Positions 22,704 through 31,215 of a stretch of 38,804 bases of DNA are shown in pieces. The position numbers and the translations under genes are program-made. Source of the stretch: a virus; the IMG/VR virus record IMGVR_UViG_3300020583_000007, positions 1 to 38,804 of that record. One strand, written 5' to 3'. The notes below the pieces were generated by a model. That model was not told the DNA's origin and made no database searches. It worked only from the letters and a program-made list of their open reading frames with translations. Position 1 is the first letter of the stretch. Every line of letters starts with the position of its first letter.

Positions 22704-23111
22704 ATGGATACTCCAAAAGTAAATTCAACCCTCCGGTTTACAAAATACCAGATCTTCCCTATTGTTATTGCAGGGGCAGGACAAGCAACATCTCTTCAGA
22801 ACGCAACAACCGATCGCAATTATCAAAAGGTAAAAGGCATTGGTATTACTTGTTCTGATCAGTTCGCAGAAACAAATGCCATATTTACGAAATTCGAAGT
22901 TAACCGGAGAGAGATTTACCCTAATGGCTGGGAAATCAAAATGAATACAACCGGCCAGGATGTAGGCGTAAATGATCGCTATGATGAACGGGTTGATGAA
23001 GATGCAGCCAATTCAGTAGTTGATGTGACTGTCCAGGACAAGAGCGCAGCCGGCACAGTTTATCCTTATACCGTAAACGTTTACTTATTACTTGAAACTC
23101 CTCTCAGTTAA
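22704..23111 (+). CDS. Beta-rich structural protein, related to the next gene product
   Basis: A 135-residue protein, mostly predicted strands. It shares a plan with the 228-residue protein at 23152: an opening KYxxFxI-type strand with a Gly-Gln turn, a central VxGI-type strand, a Pro/Gly/Arg-rich middle and a terminal YTVNVYLLLE strand aligning with MTVKVYLRG. This suggests two paralogous jelly-roll-type minor capsid or penton proteins. Inference from pattern and context only. Confidence 0.5.
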   Translation: MDTPKVNSTLRFTKYQIFPIVIAGAGQATSLQNATTDRNYQKVKGIGITCSDQFAETNAIFTKFEVNRREIYPNGWEIKMNTTGQDVGVNDRYDERVDEDAANSVVDVTVQDKSAAGTVYPYTVNVYLLLETPLS

Positions 23112-23151
23112 TAGTTTGATTTTTTAATTGTATTAATTTAAAAATCACGCT

Positions 23152-23838
23152 ATGAAAACGAGAACGAGAGTAAAGTATTTAGTTATTGATATACCCGTTC
23201 CCGCTCAGGGAACGGGCCAACCCATTAAATTCAGTCAGAAGATTGATGAGGATCTTTTGATAGTTGATGGATATTCCGTTACTGAAGAATCTCCTCCTCA
23301 GGGAACATTGAATTATAATACTCCGGTTGGAGGGCCATTCGCTCCGGGAACAGTAATTACAGGAGTTACCAGCGGAGCAACTGCAATCGTTATTCTGGAT
23401 CATGTTCCCGGATTCGATATTTACGCTACCTCCGGAACGTTTCAGATTGGTGAAACGATCAATGGAGCAATAGGCCAGACCGCAATAGTAAGTGCCCCCG
23501 GAATGAGACTCATCAATCCAGTTGCTCCAGCTCCAATTGGAAGATTATCCTTATCCTTTAATAGCAAAGCTTCAAATCCTATCTTGATGACGGTATTCAC
23601 CGATAATCCGAGAAGGAAAAAAAGAGGTTACACTTTCGGAAGATTGATCGAACCTGTTAAAGGAGGAACGTATTTCGAAGGCTATTACATTGATCAGCGT
23701 CCCATCATTGGAGTTGCAGTTCCCATGACTGTTAAGGTATATCTCCGAGGAGTACAGGAAGTTGCTGAAACAATTATCGAGGAAGAGAAGAAAGAAGTAT
23801 CTCCTGAAGAAACTCCGGAAGAAAAAACAGAAGCTTAA
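23152..23838 (+). CDS. Beta-rich structural protein with an inserted GETI-type repeat domain
   Basis: A 228-residue protein. It has the same start and end as the 135-residue protein before it, but residues about 55-110 carry an insertion (APGTVITGVTSGATAIV, then GTFQIGETINGAIGQTAIV) of a kind common in phage fibres and decoration proteins. The C-terminal 25 residues are acidic (EEEKKEVSPEETPEEK). ATCACGCTATG sets the start. Possible penton or spike-base protein. Inference. Confidence 0.5.
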   Translation: MKTRTRVKYLVIDIPVPAQGTGQPIKFSQKIDEDLLIVDGYSVTEESPPQGTLNYNTPVGGPFAPGTVITGVTSGATAIVILDHVPGFDIYATSGTFQIGETINGAIGQTAIVSAPGMRLINPVAPAPIGRLSLSFNSKASNPILMTVFTDNPRRKKRGYTFGRLIEPVKGGTYFEGYYIDQRPIIGVAVPMTVKVYLRGVQEVAETIIEEEKKEVSPEETPEEKTEA

Positions 23839-23848
23839 ACATTGAACG

Positions 23849-24349
23849 ATGAACGATAAATTTCTAATGGATTTTATTGCCCTTCGAATGAAGGAGATGG
23901 ACTTTGAAAATTATACTTTCAAACCATTGATCGTTAATGTCCCCGTTGTTTCTGGAAATCCATTTTTGCAAATCAATATTCAGAACGAATATTATTACCT
24001 GGTTTCAAAAACAGTTCCCGCAACCTTAGCGATTGTTTCTGATCAGGAATTGCAGAATGCAGATGAATCAGCAGCATTTGCAAATTACAATTACGCCAAT
24101 CAGCGTGAATTTACCGGAAACGTTACGATAAGCGCAACCGGCGCAGCATTCATTTTGGAATTCATGCGTGTTATTCCGCGTATCAAATTGACTCCTCATG
24201 ATGTTGATGTTCTCTCTGAGCAGCAATTGGAAGTGATTGCACACTTCCAGGAAGAAAAGAAAGAACAAAGGGGAAGATACAGCAAGATCTCCAGGCATTT
24301 CAAGCCTATCGCTCATTATTCAAACTCATTCCGCAAGGAAAAACGATAA
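23849..24349 (+). CDS. Hypothetical late protein
   Basis: A 166-residue protein: a beta-rich core (residues 20-115, with VNVPVVSGNPFLQINIQNEYYYL and FTGNVTISATGAAFILEF) and a basic helical C-terminus (KKEQRGRYSKISRHF). Its place among candidate capsid genes suggests a minor virion protein. Family not recognised. Confidence 0.55.
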   Translation: MNDKFLMDFIALRMKEMDFENYTFKPLIVNVPVVSGNPFLQINIQNEYYYLVSKTVPATLAIVSDQELQNADESAAFANYNYANQREFTGNVTISATGAAFILEFMRVIPRIKLTPHDVDVLSEQQLEVIAHFQEEKKEQRGRYSKISRHFKPIAHYSNSFRKEKR

Positions 24350-24406
24350 ACGCAAAATAAAAACTATGCGTTCTCAATTAACAATTAACCTAAATCAAAA
24401 AACGCT

Positions 24407-25528
24407 ATGAAAACACCTGAAGAAATTTACCAGGACTGCCCTGTTCTAAAGCAGATCAAAAAACGTTTAATCGAAAGCGAAGCAATAGCAGCTGCTGAAA
24501 ATGAGAAACGTTCAAAAAAGCCGGTTCCCTCCGGTATGAGAGCATGGAAACAAGTTCCTGCTCAGCATTTCCGAGTCACTCATGTTTTAAGTAAAGGTTC
24601 CTGGGAGAAAGTTGCTTTCTTGCCTCAGCCTGGATCTGCATTTGAGGAAACTCTTATGGAGATCGAAACGCAATATGAACCCGATGCTCTGAAGATTGAA
24701 ATTTATGGAGGTTCAAAAATTACGAAGAATGGCAATGAGGATAAACACACTTGCTATTTGAAAAAGGGCCTTGAAAAGACGGAAGAAAAAGAAGAGGGAA
24801 AAGAGAAAGAAAAGACCGATGCCCTGGCCGGAACAATTGATGAGATCAAAAATCAACTTGCATCTCTCACTAAAAGCGGAGAAGGAATTTCCTCTTCAGA
24901 CAGCGGAGCGATGGCTTTGAAGTTTAAGGACCTGGAGCATACTTATGCAATGAGTCAAAAGGAGTTAAAGCATGAGCGGGAACTTGATAAGAAAGATCAG
25001 ATTATTGCGGATCTTACCGATGAGATCAATGATTTAAGACAAGAGATCCTCGATCATGATGCTGAGATCGGAAACGCAGCAGATCTGCTCGAAAAGAAAA
25101 TAGCTCCTAAGCCAATTGAAACCCTTCTCACCGCAGCAATTGAAAAAGCTGCTTTAGGCATTGTTAAAACCTATCCTAAGCTCCTCACAGTTGGTTTCGG
25201 TCTTAATGCTCAGCAGATCGCTGAAATCATGGCAGACGGTCAAAGAAACATTGATTCAGGTACAGCCGGCGATGCTTCTTTCTCTGAAGCTTCCGGAGAA
25301 GAAGAATACAAAGGTTTCGATCCTAAACATGCTGAGGCATTGAAAACCATTCACGCTTTCTGTAAATCACTTTCTTTCAGTGAATATCAGGTTTTATATA
25401 CTCTCCTCACTTTCTTGGTTTCCGATGAATCTAAATTGATCATGAGCAGACTTACAGATCTGATTTATTTCACAGGGAAGATCCTGGAGCGTGAAAAGGA
25501 AGAGGCAGGAAAAACAGAAGCAGTTTAA
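24407..25528 (+). CDS. Coiled-coil late protein with a C-terminal helical module shared with the next gene
   Basis: A 373-residue protein. The N-terminal part (1-115) is mixed, then a Glu/Lys-rich stretch (120-140), a long coiled coil (about 165-225, KKDQIIADLTDEINDLRQEI), a hydrophobic helical region (240-275) and a C-terminal module (about 308-345) where LKTIHAFCKSLSFSEYQVL aligns with MKAITAIMKKLSYSDIQLL in the 60-residue protein at 25562. Probably a virion assembly or scaffolding protein. AAAAAACGCTATG sets the start. Inference. Confidence 0.55.
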   Translation: MKTPEEIYQDCPVLKQIKKRLIESEAIAAAENEKRSKKPVPSGMRAWKQVPAQHFRVTHVLSKGSWEKVAFLPQPGSAFEETLMEIETQYEPDALKIEIYGGSKITKNGNEDKHTCYLKKGLEKTEEKEEGKEKEKTDALAGTIDEIKNQLASLTKSGEGISSSDSGAMALKFKDLEHTYAMSQKELKHERELDKKDQIIADLTDEINDLRQEILDHDAEIGNAADLLEKKIAPKPIETLLTAAIEKAALGIVKTYPKLLTVGFGLNAQQIAEIMADGQRNIDSGTAGDASFSEASGEEEYKGFDPKHAEALKTIHAFCKSLSFSEYQVLYTLLTFLVSDESKLIMSRLTDLIYFTGKILEREKEEAGKTEAV

Positions 25529-25561
25529 GCAATCGAAAAATTAACCATAAAAAATAACGCT

Positions 25562-25744
25562 ATGCCAGTTACAAAAACGTATAATTTAAATATTACTCAG
25601 GATTCAGATGAAAGATGTTTGAATACAATGAAAGCAATCACAGCTATCATGAAGAAACTGAGTTATTCCGATATTCAATTGCTTGCAAAAGCAATCCAGG
25701 AAAAACCTGAATTTATTAATACTGCACGAGCTGCATTAACATAG
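25562..25744 (+). CDS. Sixty-residue protein homologous to the C-terminus of the previous one
   Basis: Its residues 23-55 match the C-terminal helical module of the 373-residue protein at 24407. A free-standing copy next to the fused copy suggests that the two bind each other or the same partner. AAATAACGCTATG sets the start. Family not recognised. Confidence 0.6.
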   Translation: MPVTKTYNLNITQDSDERCLNTMKAITAIMKKLSYSDIQLLAKAIQEKPEFINTARAALT

Positions 25745-25750
25745 AAAAAT

Positions 25751-26650
25751 ATGGAAGAGCTTCAGCATGAATCCCCGGTAGTTTACAGAGAAGAGAGCCA
25801 CAAATCCGATACCACAATTGGAGATGCGGTTTTGTTTTTGGGATTAGCTGGAGGTCTTATCTGGCTGGGAAAAAACTGGTATGATAATTACACTGCTCAG
25901 CAAGCTTCCGGAAGATTAGGAATCAGTACAGCTGCTCAGGCAGCTTCAACGCTTTGGAGTTGCAAACATTGGTATAGCAATGATTATGATACGCCTATCC
26001 AGGTTGCCAAAGAGCTTGCTGAGCAGAAAATTCCCTTTGCAGACGTTTCCAAAGAATTCGATGCTCAGGGACATGGAAACTTAGAGGATTTTCTTGATTT
26101 TCTCGGAGCAGTAAAGAAAACCGAATTTTTCAATGCATTGAATTTAGGTGATACCACTCCAGGTAAATCCCCTACAAATGCAAAGAATCAATTTGATACG
26201 ACTAAAAACATTGTCGTTGTTTATGCCAATGCTCCAGCCCATATTCGGAAGTCCCCTAAGATTTTAGGATCGAGTGTTCTAAGAGCTGCTGCTTCATCTA
26301 TATTAGATCCTTCTGTCATTTTTAGCGCACTTACGCTTAATACTTCAACAATAAGGACTGATAATATCATTAAAGAAGCAAAGGATATAAAATCAGGTGA
26401 ATTCTTAGGTATCCTTACCGGCAATCATCAGCTCTATACCGGAACGAATTCAACCGGAGGCACTCTTTTTTATGAATTTACCGGAATTGTTTCCGGTCTT
26501 GGAACGAAAAAAATGTGGGTTGCAGCTGAATTTGTTCACTTGGAAAACTTCCAGACTAAAGAAGTTGTAAATACGCTCATGCACAAAGAAATTGATTCGA
26601 ACAATGCGCTAATCGTTACAGCTGATGATTATAATTCAGCTGTTTCTTAA
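25751..26650 (+). CDS. Membrane-anchored late protein
   Basis: A 299-residue protein with a membrane helix near residues 25-43 (DAVLFLGLAGGLIWLGKNW), a helical middle (55-135) and a beta-rich C-terminal domain (145-285; IVVVYANAPAHIRKSP, GEFLGILTGNHQLYTG, KMWVAAEFVHLE) that resembles an SH3-like layout. The acidic N-terminus precedes the helix, so the bulk probably faces one side of a membrane. Likely virion membrane or entry protein. Family not recognised. Confidence 0.55.
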   Translation: MEELQHESPVVYREESHKSDTTIGDAVLFLGLAGGLIWLGKNWYDNYTAQQASGRLGISTAAQAASTLWSCKHWYSNDYDTPIQVAKELAEQKIPFADVSKEFDAQGHGNLEDFLDFLGAVKKTEFFNALNLGDTTPGKSPTNAKNQFDTTKNIVVVYANAPAHIRKSPKILGSSVLRAAASSILDPSVIFSALTLNTSTIRTDNIIKEAKDIKSGEFLGILTGNHQLYTGTNSTGGTLFYEFTGIVSGLGTKKMWVAAEFVHLENFQTKEVVNTLMHKEIDSNNALIVTADDYNSAVS

Positions 26651-26672
26651 TTTTCACCTAAAACAAAAAATC

Positions 26673-27194
26673 ATGTTTTTATCCATTCCTCACAGAGCAT
26701 ATATTTTAAAGAACGATACAGCTGCTTATTCCCTTTTAAATGGGAAATTGGTAAAAGAAAGGAGACTATCTAAAAAGGGAACAATTATTTCCGGAGTGGT
26801 TCAAAATCTGAAGAAAGATCAAAAAGATCCTGATGTACTTTATTTGCATGTTGATCAGAATCTAAAAAATTCAAAAGGTCAGCCTATTAAAGAAGAAATC
26901 CCATTGTATTATAGTCTATCGGATGTTCAATATTATATTCCTTCAGCTCAGTCGAGTCTCCCTCCAGCTCATTTCGCAGATCCTTTGCATACGAAATATG
27001 TTCTTGCAAAGGATTATATTGCAACTAATCCTCTCACTGGCGGTAAGGTTCCTTTTCATGCCGGCATGGTCCTTACAAAAAGAATCCCTAAGAATGCATT
27101 GATGCTCGATGGAGAACAGGCCCTTCATCTGCATGATGATTTTAATATGGGATATGTTTTCCCAACCTCATTAATGAAGCGATTCGGAATTTAA
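26673..27194 (+). CDS. Hypothetical late protein
   Basis: A 173-residue product from ATG 26673 (leader TTCACCTAAAACAAAAAATC). Beta-rich and basic, with YYIPSAQSSLPPAHF in the middle and a C-terminal domain with His and Asp (ALHLHDDFNMGYVF). The frame open from 26625 overlaps the previous gene and is not used. It ends three bases before the transglycosylase gene. Family not recognised. Confidence 0.55.
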   Translation: MFLSIPHRAYILKNDTAAYSLLNGKLVKERRLSKKGTIISGVVQNLKKDQKDPDVLYLHVDQNLKNSKGQPIKEEIPLYYSLSDVQYYIPSAQSSLPPAHFADPLHTKYVLAKDYIATNPLTGGKVPFHAGMVLTKRIPKNALMLDGEQALHLHDDFNMGYVFPTSLMKRFGI

Positions 27195-27197
27195 GCG

Positions 27198-27893
27198 ATG
27201 GTAGATCTGATATATATAAACCTCATCCCGGACCTTTCTGAGCAGTATCTTTTCTCAGAGAAGGTCCGGGACGTTGCTAATAGGTTACAGACGAATCCGG
27301 ATTGGCTTATGCAAGTCATGAAAGCGGAATCTGGCCTAAGTGCGAGTATTCGTAATACTTTTGCTCCTGCAAAAGATATAGACGGAAATGTGGCTTATGC
27401 AACCGGACTTATCCAATTCATGCCTTCAACGGCCAGGGCACTCGGTACAACAACCTGGGATCTCGAAAAAATGTCTCGGGTTGATCAGATGGAATATGTT
27501 TACAAATATCTGAAGCCATACACCGGAAATCTAAAATCCTATTTTGATGTTTATCTGACTGTCTTTTTCCCGGCTGCAATTCCTCATTCAACGGAAGATA
27601 ATTGGGTATTTGAGACAAAAGGATTATCAGCAGAAAAGATTGCTAAGGCCAATCCTACAATGGATATTAATAAGGATGGGAAAATCACAATGGCTGAATT
27701 CAGGCAATATTTACAAAACACTGTAAAGAATCCAACGATTTATGAACGGGTTTTCGGTGCAGCTGTCACGGTAGTTGATACAGCAAAAAAAGCAGTTCAA
27801 ACCGTTGAAGCAAATCCGACTGCTTCAATAGCTGTTGGAATAGGCGTTGCCGGCATAGGAGGTTATTTTGTCTGGAAATATTTCATCAAATAA
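27198..27893 (+). CDS. Lytic transglycosylase with EF-hand and C-terminal membrane anchor
   Basis: A 231-residue product. Residues 20-110 form an SLT-type domain: MKAESGLSAS with catalytic Glu44 and ATGLIQFMPSTARALG (68-83). Residues 156-167 (DINKDGKITMAE) are a textbook EF-hand loop, with D1, N3, D5, G6, I8 and E12 in place, so calcium probably binds. A membrane helix lies at about 208-228, followed by lysine. The order (enzyme, calcium site, linker, C-terminal anchor) suits a virion membrane protein that cuts peptidoglycan during entry, as transglycosylases do in PRD1-like phages. Enzyme call strong; virion location inferred. Confidence 0.88.
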   Translation: MVDLIYINLIPDLSEQYLFSEKVRDVANRLQTNPDWLMQVMKAESGLSASIRNTFAPAKDIDGNVAYATGLIQFMPSTARALGTTTWDLEKMSRVDQMEYVYKYLKPYTGNLKSYFDVYLTVFFPAAIPHSTEDNWVFETKGLSAEKIAKANPTMDINKDGKITMAEFRQYLQNTVKNPTIYERVFGAAVTVVDTAKKAVQTVEANPTASIAVGIGVAGIGGYFVWKYFIK

Positions 27894-27922
27894 ATTAATA
27901 CTCACAAACTAAAAAACAAAAA

Positions 27923-29299
27923 ATGGAAAATACCTATTTAATAAAAGCAGTTGGAGCAATCAGCAGCTCCATTGTAAACCGATCAGATTTTTTCTTTGCC
28001 CTCCGGAGCATGGATCAAACCGGAGTAATTATCATTGACGGTGTTCCCTATGATGTTTCCACGTTGGATACTTCTGAAGGGAACAATGCAGCCAGCGCAA
28101 ACGTGCAGCAGCTTGATTCAATCGTTGCGGATACTTATGTATCTCATGGCCTTGTCACTCCTTATGTATTGACTCCAGGATCTTCCATCGTTATTCAGAT
28201 TAACATTACGAATACAGGTGCAGCGATGACAATTAATCCTGATGGCCTGGGAGCAATTCCTGTTAAAATTAACGGGGCTGATCCGGCTGCAAATACTTTC
28301 ATCGGAGGTCAGACTTATGTGATGAATTACTCCGGAACGGTGTTTACTCCTCCTTCCCCTTCAATCGTACCAAGTTTGATTCCGAAAGATGTGATTGATC
28401 TTTCAACAAATCCTCCTTATCCTCCTTCGAATTTCGGAGATGTTCTCCGTGTTACTGTTGCCGGTAAAATTGGAGGCGGTTCCGGAGTTTCTGCAAACGT
28501 TGATGATCAAATCACTTGCTGGTTTAAAAATACTGGAGGAAGTCAGGCAGCTGTTGGATCTTACTTCACAGTTCAACCTTCAATAACCGATGTAAATGCT
28601 CTTATTGGAGTTGAATCAGCAGCAAGATCAGCAGCCGACATGACTCTTTCCGGAAGAATTTCAGCCCTCGAAGGAGCAGTTGATTTCTCTCAGGGAGGAA
28701 ATTCATTCGGAGCAAATGCAATTCTCGGAACGAATGATAATTTCGATCTTATTTTCAAAACGGACAATACTGAAATTGGCCGTATCCTCAGAGGAGGAAA
28801 TTGGGGAATAGGCACAAATAATCCTCACGGCGCTTTAGATGTTCGTGTATCGCTTGTATCAGATAATTTCGGTATCCTGGGAGGAACTGGAACGGCTTTC
28901 CGTATCAATGATAACTCACTTACCGGAACGCTCGATGGAACAGGATTCGCTTCCGTTATTCAGGGTATCCATCAAATGATCCTCAATGGAAATGATGCCG
29001 GAAACGTTGTCCGTTTAAAAGTTATCGGATCTGCATCCTCCGGAGTAAGCACAATCGAAATCAAGGATACCACAGATACTAATTATTTCATGGCAATCAA
29101 TGATGTCGGAAGAATTGGAATCGGAGTGAAGGCTGCAAATGCTTCATGCATCATTGATATTGTATCCACTTTGGGATTTGGTTTCCCTGCGATGAATACA
29201 ACGACAAAGAATGCAATTCCTTCCCCGCGTGTTGGATGCTCGGTTTATGATACAACCTTGCTTGCGATTTCAACATGGAACGGAACTACCTGGGCTTAA
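27923..29299 (+). CDS. Spike or fibre protein, probable receptor binder
   Basis: A 458-residue beta-rich protein with many Gly, Asn and Thr and no membrane segment. Residues 85-145 contain short strands with GADPAANTFIGGQTYVMNY, like domains in phage fibres, and the middle has a coiled segment (GVESAARSAADMTLSGRISAL). The end, MNTTTKNAIPSPRVGCSVYDTT then STWNGTTWA, is a common terminus of Bacteroidota phage fibre proteins. A terminator follows. It is the best receptor-binding candidate; no tail genes lie nearby. Confidence 0.72.
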   Translation: MENTYLIKAVGAISSSIVNRSDFFFALRSMDQTGVIIIDGVPYDVSTLDTSEGNNAASANVQQLDSIVADTYVSHGLVTPYVLTPGSSIVIQINITNTGAAMTINPDGLGAIPVKINGADPAANTFIGGQTYVMNYSGTVFTPPSPSIVPSLIPKDVIDLSTNPPYPPSNFGDVLRVTVAGKIGGGSGVSANVDDQITCWFKNTGGSQAAVGSYFTVQPSITDVNALIGVESAARSAADMTLSGRISALEGAVDFSQGGNSFGANAILGTNDNFDLIFKTDNTEIGRILRGGNWGIGTNNPHGALDVRVSLVSDNFGILGGTGTAFRINDNSLTGTLDGTGFASVIQGIHQMILNGNDAGNVVRLKVIGSASSGVSTIEIKDTTDTNYFMAINDVGRIGIGVKAANASCIIDIVSTLGFGFPAMNTTTKNAIPSPRVGCSVYDTTLLAISTWNGTTWA

Positions 29300-29313
29300 A
29301 CCCTGAATAAAAC

Positions 29314-29341
29314 ACCCCTGGATTTTTCCAGGGGTATTTCT
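29314..29341 (+). terminator. Intrinsic terminator after the spike gene
   Basis: ACCCCTGG (29314-29321) pairs perfectly with CCAGGGGT (29328-29335), six-base loop, followed by ATTTCTTATC. Confidence 0.78.
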
Positions 29342-29384
29342 TATCTTTATCGCTCAAACAAAACAATCACTTAAAAACAACGCT

Positions 29385-29621
29385 ATGAACAAGAAGGAAA
29401 TTGAGGCAAAAATGCTGGATGTGCTTACAGCAAGAAACAAGGCTGAAGCAGTCGTAAAACAATGCGAAGCTCAGGCAAAGGCACAGCAAAAAATTGCTGA
29501 TACGAATAACGGGGCATATCTTGCCCTGGAGGAAATTTACCGCTCGATGCCGGCTGATGCTCCTGAAGAAACAAAAGCAGAAACAGAGGGTGAAAAAAAG
29601 CCTTTGGAAAAGGTAGATTAA
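29385..29621 (+). CDS. Small coiled-coil protein
   Basis: Seventy-eight residues: an Ala/Lys/Glu-rich helix (residues 2-52) and an acidic disordered tail. The leader TCACTTAAAAACAACGCTATG joins both leader types seen in this element. Family not recognised. Confidence 0.6.
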   Translation: MNKKEIEAKMLDVLTARNKAEAVVKQCEAQAKAQQKIADTNNGAYLALEEIYRSMPADAPEETKAETEGEKKPLEKVD

Positions 29622-29674
29622 TCTCTCAAACGCAACGAACATTTTAAGTAAACAATCTAAAACTCAAAAACAAA

Positions 29675-29950
29675 ATGGACAAAATTGATTATAATGTTTT
29701 CATCAATGGATCAAAGGTGATTCTGAAAAGCTATCATGATTTGATCGCAGTTCTTAAAAAGGATGCGAAAGAAACTGATGCAGAAATTAAGACTGCTCAG
29801 GATCTGGCTGACAGAGTAGGCGAAGGTTATGACATTGTGCCAAACGATGAAACCAAACCTTTTACTTTCCGTTATGGAAAAGGAACAATGATTTCAATTC
29901 CGTTGCCGGTCAGCGCAATTGCAAAGGTCGTTCCCGCAGCTGCAAAATAA
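29675..29950 (+). CDS. Small protein sharing a domain with the protein at 6859-7470
   Basis: A 91-residue alpha/beta protein. FINGSKVILKSYHDLIAVL and KPFTFRYGKGTMISIPLPVSAI match the central domain of the membrane-anchored protein at 6859. Here the domain stands alone. A terminator follows. The domain is unrecognised; two copies in distant operons suggest it works in more than one complex. Confidence 0.65.
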   Translation: MDKIDYNVFINGSKVILKSYHDLIAVLKKDAKETDAEIKTAQDLADRVGEGYDIVPNDETKPFTFRYGKGTMISIPLPVSAIAKVVPAAAK

Positions 29951-29980
29951 GGCTGAATAGATCTTATACTCATTAACCAT

Positions 29981-30017
29981 AAAAGGGCAACTTCTTAAAA
30001 TGTCGTTGCCCTTTTTT
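29981..30017 (+). terminator. Intrinsic terminator
   Basis: AAAAGGGCAAC (29981-29991) pairs with GTTGCCCTTTT (30005-30015), 13-base loop, with a run of six T. The downstream gene at 30035 begins soon after, so it also bounds a new unit. Confidence 0.8.
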
Positions 30018-30034
30018 CACTTAAACTAAAAACA

Positions 30035-30376
30035 ATGAATCAACTGACTCCGATCAATCTTATTCTCTTTGCATGTGGAATCTCTCTCCATTTCCTTATT
30101 TGGCTGATGGATGAAAAGAAGGATAACAAACCCGTCGGCTTTTTGATCTTCCTCTCAAACAACTGGATCAAGATTGCAATTAATCTGATTGCCGGCATTG
30201 CATTGCTTTTGATGTCTGAGGATATGGTTAAGATGCTCGGGTTGTTTCATTCATCATCATCAGTGCCTTTTTATCAATTCAATTCTTTCATGTGCGGATT
30301 CATGCCTTATTTGCTTCTCATGTATATTCAGAAGTTCGTTAAAAAATTCATCGGAGATGATCCGGACAAAAAATAA
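30035..30376 (+). CDS. Three-helix membrane protein, holin candidate
   Basis: A 113-residue product with membrane segments at about residues 7-24, 44-61 and 82-100 and a charged tail ending in DDPDKK. Size and layout fit a holin. Its neighbours are a SET protein, another membrane protein and a spanin-like protein, so a lysis module is plausible. The leader CACTTAAACTAAAAACA supports the start. Not proved. Confidence 0.55.
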   Translation: MNQLTPINLILFACGISLHFLIWLMDEKKDNKPVGFLIFLSNNWIKIAINLIAGIALLLMSEDMVKMLGLFHSSSSVPFYQFNSFMCGFMPYLLLMYIQKFVKKFIGDDPDKK

Positions 30377-30378
30377 TT

Positions 30379-30756
30379 ATGCTGAAAGTTAAAACGTACA
30401 TTGATAAAAGTCCCATTGCCGGCCTGGGATGTTTTGCAGCTGAAGTAATTCCAAAGGGAACAGTAATATGGACCTTCCAGGACGGATTTGATACCGTCAT
30501 TCCTAAAGAGACTTATGAGGGCCTCCCGGAGAGAGCAAAACGATTCATATTGAATTTCTGTTATTTCGATCAGAAGAAACAGAGCTGCATTATGTGCATG
30601 GACAATGCGAAGTATTTTAATCATGCCATTGATCCTAATTGCTCTCATGATGGAGAGGATACCATTGCATCGAGAGACATATTCCCTGGAGAAGAGATCA
30701 CTGAAAATTATTATACATTCGATGCCTGGGCTGATTCAAAATTAATCTGGTCATAA
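30379..30756 (+). CDS. SET-domain protein (lysine methyltransferase-like)
   Basis: A 125-residue product made only of a SET domain: AGLGCFAAEVIPKGTVI (14-30), the SAM-site motif YFNHAIDPNC (79-88, with Asn81-His82) and IFPGEEITENYYTFD (101-115), ending in the catalytic-type Tyr. There is no pre- or post-SET zinc cluster. SET enzymes methylate protein lysines with S-adenosylmethionine. In a phage the target could be a virion, host ribosomal or DNA-binding protein, including the Lys-rich tails encoded here. Starts two bases after the previous gene. Domain call strong; substrate unknown. Confidence 0.85.
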   Translation: MLKVKTYIDKSPIAGLGCFAAEVIPKGTVIWTFQDGFDTVIPKETYEGLPERAKRFILNFCYFDQKKQSCIMCMDNAKYFNHAIDPNCSHDGEDTIASRDIFPGEEITENYYTFDAWADSKLIWS

Positions 30757-30779
30757 TCACAATTCAAAAACGCTAAACA

Positions 30780-31211
30780 ATGAAATCGCAATTAACAGGA
30801 ATTCTTTTAGGTCTTGCAACCGCAATCGGTTGCGTTTTCTATGAAAAGATAGTGACAAGCTTTTCATATCTTTCAATGATGATTCTTTACTTAGTTTTTG
30901 AAATCCCTCTTATTTTAATCATCGGATATTTCGCATTTGGGAACGACATTAAGAATGATTATCAGAAATTCATTTCAGATCCTAAATATTGGTATTGGGT
31001 TGCAATTTGGGCTGCTTCCGGAGTGACTTCAATATGCTGGTTTTATATAACCAAGAAACAAGGCGTTTTAGTAGGATCAATATTTGAAGTAAAATACATT
31101 TTGATCTTATCGCTCATTTATATTTTCTTTGGCGAAAACAAGTTTACAGTTAATACAGGAATAGGAATTATTTTAGCAATGGCAAGTATTTACTTCATCT
31201 CAAAAAAATAA
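30780..31211 (+). CDS. Four-helix DMT/EamA-like membrane protein
   Basis: A 143-residue, very hydrophobic protein with four to five membrane helices, ending GIGIILAMASIYFISKK, as in the half-size EamA or SMR-type units of the drug/metabolite transporter superfamily. Such units act as dimers. A transporter is unusual in the late region of a phage, so it may be a host gene carried along or a gene kept for host benefit. The leader CAAAAACGCTAAACAATG supports the start. Confidence 0.6.
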   Translation: MKSQLTGILLGLATAIGCVFYEKIVTSFSYLSMMILYLVFEIPLILIIGYFAFGNDIKNDYQKFISDPKYWYWVAIWAASGVTSICWFYITKKQGVLVGSIFEVKYILILSLIYIFFGENKFTVNTGIGIILAMASIYFISKK

Positions 31212-31215
31212 CGCT

